DNA from: CAZXBB01 sp964638815
GTDB taxonomy: Bacteria; Planctomycetota; Phycisphaerae; Phycisphaerales; SM1A02
Assembly (NCBI GenBank): GCA_964638815.1
Contig: CAZXBB010000128.1
Span: forward strand, 1-13,185
DNA length: 13,185 nucleotides
Direction: 5' to 3'
A program made the position numbers and the translations under genes. Positions 1-8,053 of this stretch are shown in pieces (position 1 is the first letter of the stretch; every line of letters begins with the position of its first letter). The notes beneath the pieces are model-generated. The model saw only the letters and a program-made list of their open reading frames with translations. It was not told where the DNA came from and did not search any database.

Positions 1-26
1 AGAGGCTCAGTCCGAGAGGCTCAGTC
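1..26. repeat. 14-bp tandem duplication over a stop codon
   Basis: AGAGGCTCAGTC occurs at 1-12 and again at 15-26, separated by CG, giving a 14-bp period. It spans the last codons and the stop (7-9) of the minus-strand propeller gene. Because 14 is not a multiple of three, the two copies are read in different frames: the upstream copy as Leu-Ser-Leu-Ser, the downstream copy as Asp-stop. Confidence 0.85.
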
Positions 27-3000
27 GAACCGCCCACGTCTCCGCGTCCGTCGAGAGCAGCAGCCACCCGTCCATGAGCGCCGCGTCGTCGAGGCGTTTC
101 TTCAGCGGTTCGAGCGCGATGATCTCGCCCTCGAGCTTGCAGGAGTCGGAGAGCACGTAGACGTGATACGTGCGCTGCGTCTGCCGCTCGCCGCTCTCGT
201 CAACGGGAACCTGCCGCGTGTCGTGCTGGCTGACCACGACGAGTCGGTCCTCGCCCTCGAGCAGCCACTTGAAATCGCGGTTCTCCGCGATGATGTCCGC
301 TCCGCGCACGTTCCCCGCGAGGTCATACCGCACGATGCGATCCCGGTAGTGCGCGAGGATGCGATCGCCGGTCACGACGACGTCCTGGAGCGCGTCGCGT
401 TCCCAGTTGCCGCGCACCGCCGAGTCAAAGGGCTCCGAGAGCCGGCCGTCCTCGGCGTTCACGCTGTGGAGGTTGCTCCCGCGGCTCTCGATGATGAAAT
501 CGCGAAGGCCGGACCACCCGTCGCGCGCTTCGATCGCGTCGAACGCGACGTTCGTCCAGCGCCGCCGGCCGCTGAGCAGATCGATCGCCTCGAGCTCGTA
601 CCGCGTCGCGCAGAGCAGCGTCCCCAGCGCGTCCGCCGCGACCCAGAGCACCCCGCCGCGCGACGGCGCGGTCCGGTGGACGATGCGGCCGGTGCGCGAG
701 TCGAGGACGACGAGGCGGGGGGTCGGAGCGTCGGCCCCGGGCCCCTCCTCCATGCCGACGAGGGCGATGCCGAAGCCGCTGTCGATCGCCTCGTGCACCT
801 GCCCGAGCGTCCGGGGCGTTGACCAGAGCACGCCGCCGTGCGCGCGGTCGAACGCCGCGACGCCGCCGGTCCGGCGGACCAGGAACACCGCTTCGTCCCC
901 GACGAGCGGCAGGACCTGTCGCGGCTCGAACGGGTTCCCGTTCGGCATCTGGTCCTCGATCACCCGTCCGCTCCCGAGCGGCGCGGGCAGGTGATCCTCG
1001 AGCCGCGGCGTCGTCCATTCGCGGCGCCCGGTGCTGGTGTCGATGGCGACGATCCGCGGGTCGTCGGTGCGATCGCCGATGCCGAGGAGCAGCTCGTCCC
1101 GGTCGAAGTGCAGCAGCGAGACGCCGCTGCCCTCGATCTCGGCCGTCCAGGTCGGCTCCAGCGTCTCGGCTGTGATCATGCGGAGGTCGTTGAGGCCGTC
1201 GTCCTTTGCGGCGAGCAGCAGGGCGCGGTCCGACGGCCGCAGCCGGCGGGCGGCGGGCGGCGGGTTGAGCAGGCGTCCCTCGAGCTGACGCGCCGGCGTC
1301 TCCAGCGGCCGGTCCAGCTCTCGCACGCGCGGCCGCCGGGCGTCGTCGTGCGTGGGGGCGAGGCGGGCGAGCCAGGCCCCGGCGTCCGGCTCGCCCTCTT
1401 CGCCTTCGAGCGCGACGCGGCGTTCGCCGCCGACGCTCGTCAGCACGCGGATCGCCTGCGTCGGGCGCTCGTCATCGACGCACGTCTCGATGAAAGCGCC
1501 GAGCAGACGCGCCGCGCGAGGCGCGCCGGGGGCGAGGTGGTACTGAGTCGCGAGCGTCGCCAGCGCGGCCCGCGTCTCGCCGCGCTCACGCTGCATCCGC
1601 GCCGCGCGAAGGGCGGCGTCGCCGGCCGCGTCCGCGTACGGGAACTCGCCGGCGAGGGCGACCAGGGCCCCGTCGTCGGCCGTCGGGTCCTCGAGGAGGT
1701 GACGATACGACTCCCGCGCGAAGTGCGCCAGCGGTTCGTAGGCCCCGGCGCCGACCCGCTCGAGGAGCGCCCCCAGACGCTCGCACGCCCACAGGGCGGC
1801 GGGGCGGAGGAGCCCGGACTCGCTGCGCACGGTCGCGCGCAATACGGGGTCCGACAGCACGGCCTGGTACGTCTCGACGGCACGGCCCGGCGTCCGTTCG
1901 GCGAGGCCGTCGCCGTAGGCGAGGAGATACTCCACGCGCTGATCCGTCGTCGCCGCGACGGCGCCGATCATGCCGTAGAGCGCCTCGCGTTCGTCATCCG
2001 CCGCGGCGATTCCTCGGTGATGGATCTCGAGCAGCATGTTGAAGAGCTCCGCCCGCGCGCTCTCGGCCTCTCCGGTCCGCGGTATCCGCTCGATCGCCCG
2101 GAGCGAGAGGTCGGCGCCCTCGAGCGCCAGCGACAGGTTCCCGACCCGCATGCCGAGCTGAAGCAGCGACAGCGCCGGATCGGCGTCCTCGTGGGCGGCG
2201 GCGATCCGCTCGCGCAGCATCTGCTCCGCCCGGCTCAGCGACATGTACGCCTCGAGCGTGTCGCCGCTGGCGAGCAGGAGCTGCGCGCCGGACGCGACGG
2301 GGTTCCCCCCGACGCTCACCGCGAGCGTGTGATTCACCCGTCCGGTCTCGTCGTCCACGAGAAGCACGCCGTCGGTCGTGGGAACCACCAGCGCTCCTGT
2401 CACCAGTTGCACCCGTCCGACGATCGTCGGCGCGTCGGCCTCGCTCGAGAGGCGCGTACGCTTCCCCTCGGCGCCCTCCGGGCCGTCCAGCCCGACTTCA
2501 TCGACGAGCGACGCGCGGGCGGCCGGAAGCTGCCAGCGCGGACGCTTCAGGTTGTCAACGCTGAACGCCCGGATCTCGCTTCCGATCGCGTACACCATCG
2601 CGTCCGTGGCGAGAAGGTAAGCCGGGGAGTTCCACTGGTCGCCGGTCCACGCCTCGTGCGTTTCGAGCGTGTCGCCGGTCGCGCGGTCGAGCACCGTGAT
2701 CCGCCGCTGGTCGGGCGTGATCGCGACCACATGGTCGCCGGCGAGCACCGGTCCGCCGATCTCCCAGGGCTGACGCGTCCGCCCGCGGATGTGCACCGGC
2801 ACGCTGTAGCGACGCAGCCACCGCGTGTCGCCGTTCGACGCCTCGAGGCACGCGATGGCGCCGACCGCGGTGGCGACGAAGAGCTCGCCGTCGTCGTGCA
2901 CGAGCGACGAGAACGGGCGCGCCGTCTTCGTGCGGCTCCCGCTCGAGGCGATGTGCCGCACCCACCTCAGGTCGCCGGTCGCGAGGTCGAGCGCCACCAC

Positions 3001-4275
3001 GTAGCACCCCGTGAGCATCTGCGCCGAGACCTTGCGGGCGAGCACGTACGCCGCGCCTTCCGCGATGACCGGCGCTCCGTGCGGGAAGAGGCCCTCGTAC
3101 TCCCTCTCGTCACCGAGCCGGTCGAAGCCGACCGCCCACCGGAGCTCGCCCGTTCGCCGGTCGAGACACACGACGCGCCCCGACGTCGAACGCGTATCGG
3201 CAAAAGCGTGTCCGGTCAGCGTCACCAGCGCGTCACCGTCCACCGCGATGACGTTCAGATCGCCGACCTGGCTCTTGTCGTGCTCGATCGCCGGCGGCGG
3301 CTGGTCCTCGTAGGGTTGTGGCCAGACGCTGCGGCCCGTGAAGCGATCGAGGGCGAGGACCCGGAGGCCTTCGTTGATGTACACGCTTGAACCGGCGATC
3401 GTCGCCGCCACCGTGGTGAGGTCGCCGTCGCGGCGTCTGCGGTCGTAGTTGGCGGACGGGCCGTCCGCCGCCTCGGGCTCCGGGTTGTGGCGGCGTCGAA
3501 GGAGCGATGCGTCCATGTCCACGGACCAGATCGTCTGCGCGACGAGCTCGTCGAGATCGCTGACCTCGGCGCGATCGAGCGGCGACGTGCCGCGAACGAC
3601 CTCTGCGCCGGTTCCGGCGGCGACGAGATGCGCGACCTCGCGTCGGAACGGCTCCGCGTCACCGCCGAGCTCGTCCAGCCTCTGAATCGCCTCGCGCGCT
3701 CGGTCGGCGCGGCCGAGGTAGTGCGCGGCAAGCCCGATCCCGTACCAGCAGTGCGCCGCGCGGTCGCTGGTGAGACCGGGATGCCCGATCGCGCGCTCGT
3801 ACGCATCGATGGCCACCAGGAACTGCGCCGCCTCGAGCGCCTCCTGTCCGGCGCGCAGCAGCGCTTCGAGCCCGGCTTCGGTCAGCAGACGTGTCCGCAG
3901 GAGCCAATCGATCTCGTTCGTCGCAAGCAGACGCTGCGCCTCCGCCTGCTGCATGAGCCGGTAGCGGTCGAGCAGCCCGGCGTTGTTCCGCAGGTCCGCG
4001 AGGACGCGGGTCCGCACCGACACGAACTCGTCGGTCGTCGCCTCGTGCCGCGGGATCACGTTCTCGCCGTAGGTGTCCAGCAGCTCCTGGTAGATGCGGA
4101 TCGCCTCGCCGGTGTTGGAGACGGCCTGCTCGCGCGCGAGCCGGAACAGCTCCCACGCCCGCGGGGCGTCGTCGATGTAGACCGGACTCTGGGTCTGCGC
4201 GCGGGCCGGAACGGCGAGGGCGATCGCGACGAGGAAGAATGCCGCGCGTCGAGCTCCCGGGAACGGTCGGATCAT
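7..4275 (-). CDS. Giant exported PQQ-type beta-propeller/TPR-like protein
   Basis: About 1422 residues. The first ~26 residues form a Sec signal peptide: basic MIRPFPGARR, a hydrophobic FFLVAIALAV core and an ARA-Q cleavage site. Residues ~30-280 are helical and TPR-like (YQELLDTYGE, AIDAYERAIG). Residues ~290-680 hold a PQQ/BamB-like beta-propeller, with repeated blades such as VLALDRFTGRSVW, VVCLDRRTGELRW and VVALDLATGDLRW. Residues ~680-1000 are again helical, and ~1005-1422 form a second propeller (IVAIDTSTGRREW, LEAIDLLSGRRRW). These AxDxxTGxxxW blades are the hallmark of PQQ-like propellers. I see no enzyme active site, so a binding or scaffold role at the cell surface or in the periplasm is an inference. 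The start at 4275 was chosen because the signal peptide begins there and AGAGG lies 7 nt upstream; a longer frame to 4479 runs through repetitive intergenic DNA. It diverges from the plus-strand genes. Its last codons and stop lie in a tandem duplication. Confidence 0.85.
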   Translation of the reverse strand: MIRPFPGARRAAFFLVAIALAVPARAQTQSPVYIDDAPRAWELFRLAREQAVSNTGEAIRIYQELLDTYGENVIPRHEATTDEFVSVRTRVLADLRNNAGLLDRYRLMQQAEAQRLLATNEIDWLLRTRLLTEAGLEALLRAGQEALEAAQFLVAIDAYERAIGHPGLTSDRAAHCWYGIGLAAHYLGRADRAREAIQRLDELGGDAEPFRREVAHLVAAGTGAEVVRGTSPLDRAEVSDLDELVAQTIWSVDMDASLLRRRHNPEPEAADGPSANYDRRRRDGDLTTVAATIAGSSVYINEGLRVLALDRFTGRSVWPQPYEDQPPPAIEHDKSQVGDLNVIAVDGDALVTLTGHAFADTRSTSGRVVCLDRRTGELRWAVGFDRLGDEREYEGLFPHGAPVIAEGAAYVLARKVSAQMLTGCYVVALDLATGDLRWVRHIASSGSRTKTARPFSSLVHDDGELFVATAVGAIACLEASNGDTRWLRRYSVPVHIRGRTRQPWEIGGPVLAGDHVVAITPDQRRITVLDRATGDTLETHEAWTGDQWNSPAYLLATDAMVYAIGSEIRAFSVDNLKRPRWQLPAARASLVDEVGLDGPEGAEGKRTRLSSEADAPTIVGRVQLVTGALVVPTTDGVLLVDDETGRVNHTLAVSVGGNPVASGAQLLLASGDTLEAYMSLSRAEQMLRERIAAAHEDADPALSLLQLGMRVGNLSLALEGADLSLRAIERIPRTGEAESARAELFNMLLEIHHRGIAAADDEREALYGMIGAVAATTDQRVEYLLAYGDGLAERTPGRAVETYQAVLSDPVLRATVRSESGLLRPAALWACERLGALLERVGAGAYEPLAHFARESYRHLLEDPTADDGALVALAGEFPYADAAGDAALRAARMQRERGETRAALATLATQYHLAPGAPRAARLLGAFIETCVDDERPTQAIRVLTSVGGERRVALEGEEGEPDAGAWLARLAPTHDDARRPRVRELDRPLETPARQLEGRLLNPPPAARRLRPSDRALLLAAKDDGLNDLRMITAETLEPTWTAEIEGSGVSLLHFDRDELLLGIGDRTDDPRIVAIDTSTGRREWTTPRLEDHLPAPLGSGRVIEDQMPNGNPFEPRQVLPLVGDEAVFLVRRTGGVAAFDRAHGGVLWSTPRTLGQVHEAIDSGFGIALVGMEEGPGADAPTPRLVVLDSRTGRIVHRTAPSRGGVLWVAADALGTLLCATRYELEAIDLLSGRRRWTNVAFDAIEARDGWSGLRDFIIESRGSNLHSVNAEDGRLSEPFDSAVRGNWERDALQDVVVTGDRILAHYRDRIVRYDLAGNVRGADIIAENRDFKWLLEGEDRLVVVSQHDTRQVPVDESGERQTQRTYHVYVLSDSCKLEGEIIALEPLKKRLDDAALMDGWLLLSTDAETWAVRLSLSD

Positions 4276-4281
4276 CGGGTT

Positions 4282-4345
4282 TCCTCTCTGTGCCTCTGTG
4301 CCTCTGTGGACGGTGCCTCTGTGGCCGGTGCCTCGTGTCTCCGTG
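4282..4345. repeat. CTCTGTG-type short tandem repeat array
   Basis: TGCCTCTGTG appears at 4291-4300, 4299-4308 and 4314-4323, with a degenerate copy at 4329-4338 and a partial CCTCTCTGTG before the first. Spacing is irregular (8 then 15 then 15 nt). On the minus strand it reads CACAGAGGCACAGAGG and merges into the ribosome-binding site of the propeller gene. From memory, CACAGAGGCACAGAG-like strings recur between genes in planctomycete and related genomes, but I cannot verify that here. Confidence 0.8.
4283..4287 (-). promoter_or_regulatory. Ribosome-binding site inside the CTCTGTG array
   Basis: On the minus strand AGAGG lies 7 nt before the ATG at 4275. It is the last, slightly altered unit of the CACAGAGG repeat, so the repeat itself supplies the Shine-Dalgarno. 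This supports the 4275 start. Confidence 0.6.
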
Positions 4346-4532
4346 CTCCCGGGACGGGCGGCGGCCGAAGGCGACATCGGCGTTTGACGGGGTTCTCGGA
4401 CGAATGTTAGCCGTCGACCTGAACGAAGACGCGTGTCGGGAACCCTGTGCGCCCCCGAAGTCCCGACGTGCGGCCGCACCGGGCGCCGTCGCGGTCAAGG
4501 GGCGTTCGCGGATCGCCGACGGAGCTCTCTCG

Positions 4533-4537
4533 GGAGG
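4533..4537 (+). promoter_or_regulatory. Ribosome-binding site GGAGG selecting a GTG start
   Basis: GGAGG is followed after 7 nt by GTG at 4545. The next in-frame ATG (4590) has only a weak CGGGC upstream, so this site favours the GTG start for the small membrane protein. Confidence 0.55.
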
Positions 4538-4544
4538 GAGTCGC

Positions 4545-4967
4545 GTGGGATTGACGGTCGCATTTCGAACGGGCCCGGGCATCGGCGGCATGGATCGCCG
4601 GGGGCATCGCGTCGTCGTTCTCCTCTTCGGCATCATCGTCCTCAGCCTCGCGGACCTCGTGATCACGATCGAGCACCTTCAGACGATCGGCATGGTCGAG
4701 GCCAATCCCATCGCGGCCTGGCTGATCCGCAGCACGGATTCGGCGTGGGCGCTCGCGGCGTACAAGATCGCTACCGTCGGGATCTGCGTCGCATTGCTCT
4801 ACCGGGCACGCCGTCTTCGCGTGGGCGAGCTCGCCGCGTGGTGCGGCGTGGTGATCCTCGCCGGGCTGTCGGTCATGTGGCACTCGTACGCGAAGCAGAT
4901 GGAGTCGCCGGCCGAGCTGATCGCCGCCCAGGCGGACTTCGGCGAGCAGTGGCTGTTCCTCGACTGA
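4545..4967 (+). CDS. Small DUF5658-like three-helix membrane protein
   Basis: 140 residues from the GTG at 4545, or 125 from the ATG at 4590. GTG is preferred because of the GGAGG 7 nt upstream. Three hydrophobic segments are visible: ~23-42 (VVVLLFGIIVLSLADLVITI), ~68-88 (ALAAYKIATVGICVALLY) and ~100-120 (AAWCGVVILAGLSVMW). The layout of an Asp at the end of helix 1 (D37), then a short loop with E52-A-N54-P55, then a Lys in helix 2 (AAYKIA), resembles the DUF5658 family of inner-membrane proteins. The function of that family is unknown to me. The C-terminus is short and acidic. It is followed 28 nt later by a lipoprotein gene, and the two may be co-transcribed. Family assignment is by motif memory only. 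Confidence 0.7.
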   Translation: MGLTVAFRTGPGIGGMDRRGHRVVVLLFGIIVLSLADLVITIEHLQTIGMVEANPIAAWLIRSTDSAWALAAYKIATVGICVALLYRARRLRVGELAAWCGVVILAGLSVMWHSYAKQMESPAELIAAQADFGEQWLFLD

Positions 4968-4995
4968 CGACCGTGTCGCCGGTACATTGCCGGTC

Positions 4996-5490
4996 ATGCT
5001 CAATCGCGGCTCGAGGACGACCTCCCGGAACGTTTCGTGCGGGCTGCTCGCGCTCGCGGGTCTGGCCGGCTGCTCGGGGCACCAGGCGCCGCTGGTCCGC
5101 GTGGGAGACGCCGCGCTCGTCGAGGTGGCGGACGAGGCCCTCGCGATCGGCATCGCCATCGAGCTTGAGAATCCGAACGCCGAGCCGCTCGAGCTGCGCA
5201 GGCTGACCTACACGCTGTCCATCGACGGCCGGACGGTGTACGACGGCAGGCGTGCGGCCCAGGCCACGCTCGCGCGGTCGGGGGTGAAGACCATCACCAT
5301 CCCGGCCGTGGTCCGATACGACCGGGTTTCGTGGGACGAGACCGGGCCGCCCGCGGAGGCGGAGTGGTCCGTGCGGGGCGAGGTCGTGTACGTGACCCCG
5401 GACGAGCTGGGCGAGATCCTCCTCGACGCACGCATCATCGAGCCGAAGGCGGCGTTCGGTGGCGGGGGAGTCGTCCGGATCTCGAACTGA
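4996..5490 (+). CDS. Lipoprotein with LEA14/WHy-like domain
   Basis: 164 residues. The N-terminus is a lipoprotein signal: basic MLNRGSRTTSR, then the hydrophobic GLLALAG, then a lipobox L23-A24-G25-C26 with Ser at +2. Cys26 would be the lipidated residue. Residues ~45-130 fit the LEA type 2 / WHy fold: alternating hydrophobic strands, the N59-P60-N61 motif followed by PLELRRLTYTLSIDGRTVYDG, and a later strand VKTITIPAVVRYD. LEA14-like bacterial lipoproteins are common, but their substrate is not established. ATG at 4996 was chosen because it puts a normal-length signal before the lipobox; a TTG two codons upstream is the alternative. No strong Shine-Dalgarno is visible. The gene ends 176 nt before the pilT-like gene. 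Confidence 0.72.
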   Translation: MLNRGSRTTSRNVSCGLLALAGLAGCSGHQAPLVRVGDAALVEVADEALAIGIAIELENPNAEPLELRRLTYTLSIDGRTVYDGRRAAQATLARSGVKTITIPAVVRYDRVSWDETGPPAEAEWSVRGEVVYVTPDELGEILLDARIIEPKAAFGGGGVVRISN

Positions 5491-5666
5491 TTATCGGAAT
5501 TCGCCAGACGGTACACGCCGCGCATCCTCGTTGGGCGGCCCGCTCGGCGCGGCCGCGACGGTTGGTTTCACGGCGACGTTATCCCATCCTTGGAGCGTGA
5601 CGATATGCGCACCGGGTCTCCGTGATTCGTCCCGCCATCTCGTCCAAACAGACTGGGGTCAATTCG

Positions 5667-6722
5667 ATGCAGCTCCCCGAGATTCTCCGGACCGCCCACG
5701 AGCACGACGCCTCCGACATTCACCTCATCAGCGGGCATCCGCCCATGATGCGCGTGAACACGGTCATCACGCCGATCGATCACCCGGTGCTCACGCCGGA
5801 CAGCGTCGAAGACACCCTGCGCGAGATGGTGACGGACGCCCAGTGGGCGCGTTTCCAGGAGATGCACGACCTCGACTTCTCGCACGAGATCGCGGGCCTG
5901 AACCGCTATCGCGTCAACGCCCACCTCCAGCGGGCTTCGATCGGCCTCGCGCTTCGAATCATCCGATCGCAGGCGCCGCCGATGGAGATGCTGAACCTCC
6001 CGGAGGTCATCAGCCGTCTCACGTACCTGCCCCGCGGTCTCGTGCTCGTCACCGGCGACACGGGCTCGGGCAAGACGACGACGCTGGCCGCGATGATCGA
6101 GTCGATGAACGAGCGCTACCGGAAGCACATCATCACGCTCGAGGACCCGATCGAGTACGCCCTCGAGTCGAAGAAGTGCCTCATCGAGCAGCGCGAGCTC
6201 GGGCAGGACATGCCGAGCTTCGCGTCTGGTCTGAAGCACTCGCTGCGTCAGGATCCGGACATCATCCTCGTCGGCGAGATGCGAGATCTCGACACGACGG
6301 CGCTGGCCATCTCGGCCGCGGAGACGGGCCACCTGGTCCTCTCGACGCTGCACACGGTCAACGCGTCGCAGACCGTCGAGCGAATCATCGACATGTATCC
6401 GGCGACGCAGCAGAACCAGATCCGCTCCATGCTGGGCAACACCCTCCAGGCGGTGGTGTCCCAGACGCTGTTCAGCCGCATCGACCGCCCGGGCATGGTG
6501 CCCGCGGTGGAGGTCATGCTTTGCACGCCCGCGGTGCGCAACATCATTCGCGAGGCGAGGACTTTCGAGATTCCGAACGTGATCGATACGAGCCGGCAGA
6601 TGGGCATGATCAGCCTCGACAACTCGATCGCCGAGCTCTACTTCAACGGCCTGATCAGCCGCGAGGATGCCGTGGCGCAGGCCGCGTATCCCGACAAGAT
6701 CGAGCGTCAGTTGGCAGCATGA
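5667..6722 (+). CDS. pilT: PilT-type twitching/retraction ATPase
   Basis: 351 residues, the usual length for PilT. The N-terminus (MQLPEILRTAHEHDASDIHL) has the typical ASDIHL of PilT/PilU. Walker A is G130-DTGSGKT, the Asp box L158-EDPIEY, Walker B D198-IILVGEMRD, and the His box G221-HLVLSTLHT. Residues 289-296 read AVRNIIRE, close to the AIRNLIRE motif that in PilT is needed for retraction; GspE/PilB-type ATPases lack it. It is a hexameric cytoplasmic motor that acts on the inner-membrane platform. ATG at 5667 was preferred over an in-frame GTG at 5622 because family proteins begin near this residue, although the upstream GGGGT is a modest ribosome site. It is the first gene of a five-gene operon, with pilC 21 nt downstream. 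A role in secretion rather than twitching is possible, since pseudopilin genes follow. Confidence 0.93.
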   Translation: MQLPEILRTAHEHDASDIHLISGHPPMMRVNTVITPIDHPVLTPDSVEDTLREMVTDAQWARFQEMHDLDFSHEIAGLNRYRVNAHLQRASIGLALRIIRSQAPPMEMLNLPEVISRLTYLPRGLVLVTGDTGSGKTTTLAAMIESMNERYRKHIITLEDPIEYALESKKCLIEQRELGQDMPSFASGLKHSLRQDPDIILVGEMRDLDTTALAISAAETGHLVLSTLHTVNASQTVERIIDMYPATQQNQIRSMLGNTLQAVVSQTLFSRIDRPGMVPAVEVMLCTPAVRNIIREARTFEIPNVIDTSRQMGMISLDNSIAELYFNGLISREDAVAQAAYPDKIERQLAA

Positions 6723-6743
6723 TCCAGGAGGGACGGGTTTCGC

Positions 6744-7970
6744 ATGCCTCAATACCGCTTCCAAGCAAGGCTTGCGTCGGGTCAGGTCCAGGCCGGTATT
6801 CTCACTGCGGAGAGCGCCTCCACGGCCGCGGCCACCCTGCGCAACCAGGGGCACCACGTCCTCTCGATGGTGCCCGTCCAGTCGAACGCGTCCCAGATCG
6901 GCGGGCGGCTGGTCAAGGTGCTGAATTACTCGTCCGGTCCGTCGCAGAAGGACGTGCTCGACTTCACGACGCAGCTCGCCGTGATGGTGCGCGCGGGCAT
7001 CAGCCTGCGCGCCTCGCTCGAAGGCATCTCCGAGCAGATGAGCAACCCGAAGTTCCGCAAGATCCTGCTCGCGATCAAGTCCGACGTGGAGTCGGGCAAG
7101 CAGTTCTCCGAGGCGATCGCGAAGTACCCGAAGCAGTTCGGTCCGCTCTACCAGAACATGGTCCGGGCGTCGGAGATGTCCGGCTCGTTCGCCCAGATGC
7201 TCGACCGGATCGCGGCGTACATCGCGCAGCAGCTCGAGACCAAGAAGATGGTCATCGGGGCGAGCATCTACCCGGCGATCATCGGCGGCATGGCGATCAG
7301 CGTGACGGTGTTCCTCCTCACGTTCGTCCTGCCCAAGTTCGCCGGCGTCTTCAAGGGCAAGGAAGCGGTGCTTCCCTGGCCCACGAAGTTCCTCATGGGT
7401 CTCTCGGAGTGGATGGTCTCCTACTGGTACGTGATCGTGGGCATCGTCGCCCTGACGATCACGGCCCTGGCTCTGTTCCTCAAGACCGACATCGGTCGCC
7501 TGTGGCTCGACAAGACGAAGCTCACCGTGCCGCTCTTTGCGCGGATGTTCCGCTCGCTGTACGTGAGCCGCTCATTGCACACCATGGGCGAGCTGCTGAA
7601 CGCGGGTGTTCCGATGCTGGACACGCTCGCGATCACGGGCGACATCTCGGGCAATCTGCTCTACAAGAAGCTGTGGCGGAACGTCTACGCCGCGGTCAAG
7701 CAAGGCAAGAAGGTGCAGTCGCAGCTCGTGCGATCGACGCTGCTCCCGAAGTCGGTCGTGCAGATGGTCGGCGCCGGCGAGGAGTCGGGCCGACTCGGCG
7801 AAGTGCTGGAGGAGATCTCCGTGTACTACCAGAAGGCGCTGCGCGACGCGATCAAGGCGGTCACGAGCATGATCGAGCCGATCATGATCATCATCATGGG
7901 CGGCATCGTCGGCTTCATCGCCATGGCGATCATCCTGCCCATCTTCAAGATGAGCAACCTGGTCGGCTGA
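6744..7970 (+). CDS. pilC: PilC/GspF-type inner-membrane platform protein
   Basis: 408 residues, the normal family length. It carries two T2SSF domains: ~73-196, beginning DFTTQLAVMVRAGISL, and ~275-398, beginning SRSLHTMGELLNAGVPML. Each ends in the family pattern (ASEMSGSFAQML and GAGEESGRLGEVL). Three membrane segments are visible at ~172-196, ~227-248 and ~378-401 (IMIIIMGGIVGFIAMAIILP). The short N-terminal part (MPQYRFQARLASGQVQAGIL) is the usual cytoplasmic lead-in. The protein couples cytoplasmic ATPases to pilin insertion and extraction at the inner membrane. AGGAGGGA at 6726-6733 is a strong ribosome site 10 nt before the ATG. It lies 21 nt after pilT, so the two are almost certainly co-transcribed. 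Confidence 0.95.
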   Translation: MPQYRFQARLASGQVQAGILTAESASTAAATLRNQGHHVLSMVPVQSNASQIGGRLVKVLNYSSGPSQKDVLDFTTQLAVMVRAGISLRASLEGISEQMSNPKFRKILLAIKSDVESGKQFSEAIAKYPKQFGPLYQNMVRASEMSGSFAQMLDRIAAYIAQQLETKKMVIGASIYPAIIGGMAISVTVFLLTFVLPKFAGVFKGKEAVLPWPTKFLMGLSEWMVSYWYVIVGIVALTITALALFLKTDIGRLWLDKTKLTVPLFARMFRSLYVSRSLHTMGELLNAGVPMLDTLAITGDISGNLLYKKLWRNVYAAVKQGKKVQSQLVRSTLLPKSVVQMVGAGEESGRLGEVLEEISVYYQKALRDAIKAVTSMIEPIMIIIMGGIVGFIAMAIILPIFKMSNLVG

Positions 7971-7993
7971 TGCCGCCGCAGCGCCGGGGGAGA

Positions 7994-8007
7994 GCGCCGT
8001 TCGGCGC
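7994..8007 (+). other. Short GC hairpin in the pilC-pseudopilin gap
   Basis: GCGCC (7994-7998), loop GTTC, GGCGC (8003-8007). The stem has five GC pairs and no T-run follows, so it is not a convincing terminator. It could act as a processing or attenuation point in the 83-nt gap between pilC and the next gene. Confidence 0.3.
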
Positions 8008-8053
8008 GCCGGAAGAGAAGATCGCAACGTCGGAGGCAGTGAGGAGTGGGACC

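Noticed and set aside
838..3390. An 850-residue open frame on the plus strand opposite the propeller gene.
   Set aside because: No motif, signal or ribosome site is visible, and the opposite strand has clear propeller blades. It is an antisense shadow in GC-rich DNA.
4384..4412. A TTGACG hexamer as a possible -35 box for the DUF5658-like gene.
   Set aside because: At a 17-nt spacing the candidate -10 is TTAGCC, which matches the consensus poorly, so no promoter is called.
5548..5557. A 10-bp palindrome CGCGGCCGCG between the lipoprotein and pilT.
   Set aside because: Short GC palindromes are expected by chance in such GC-rich DNA, there is no loop, and no T-run follows.
5459..8053. A long plus-strand frame reading in phase into the I-like pseudopilin.
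   Set aside because: It runs across pilT and pilC in the wrong frame and would put a prepilin leader far inside a protein. The ribosome site at 8041-8046 marks the real start.
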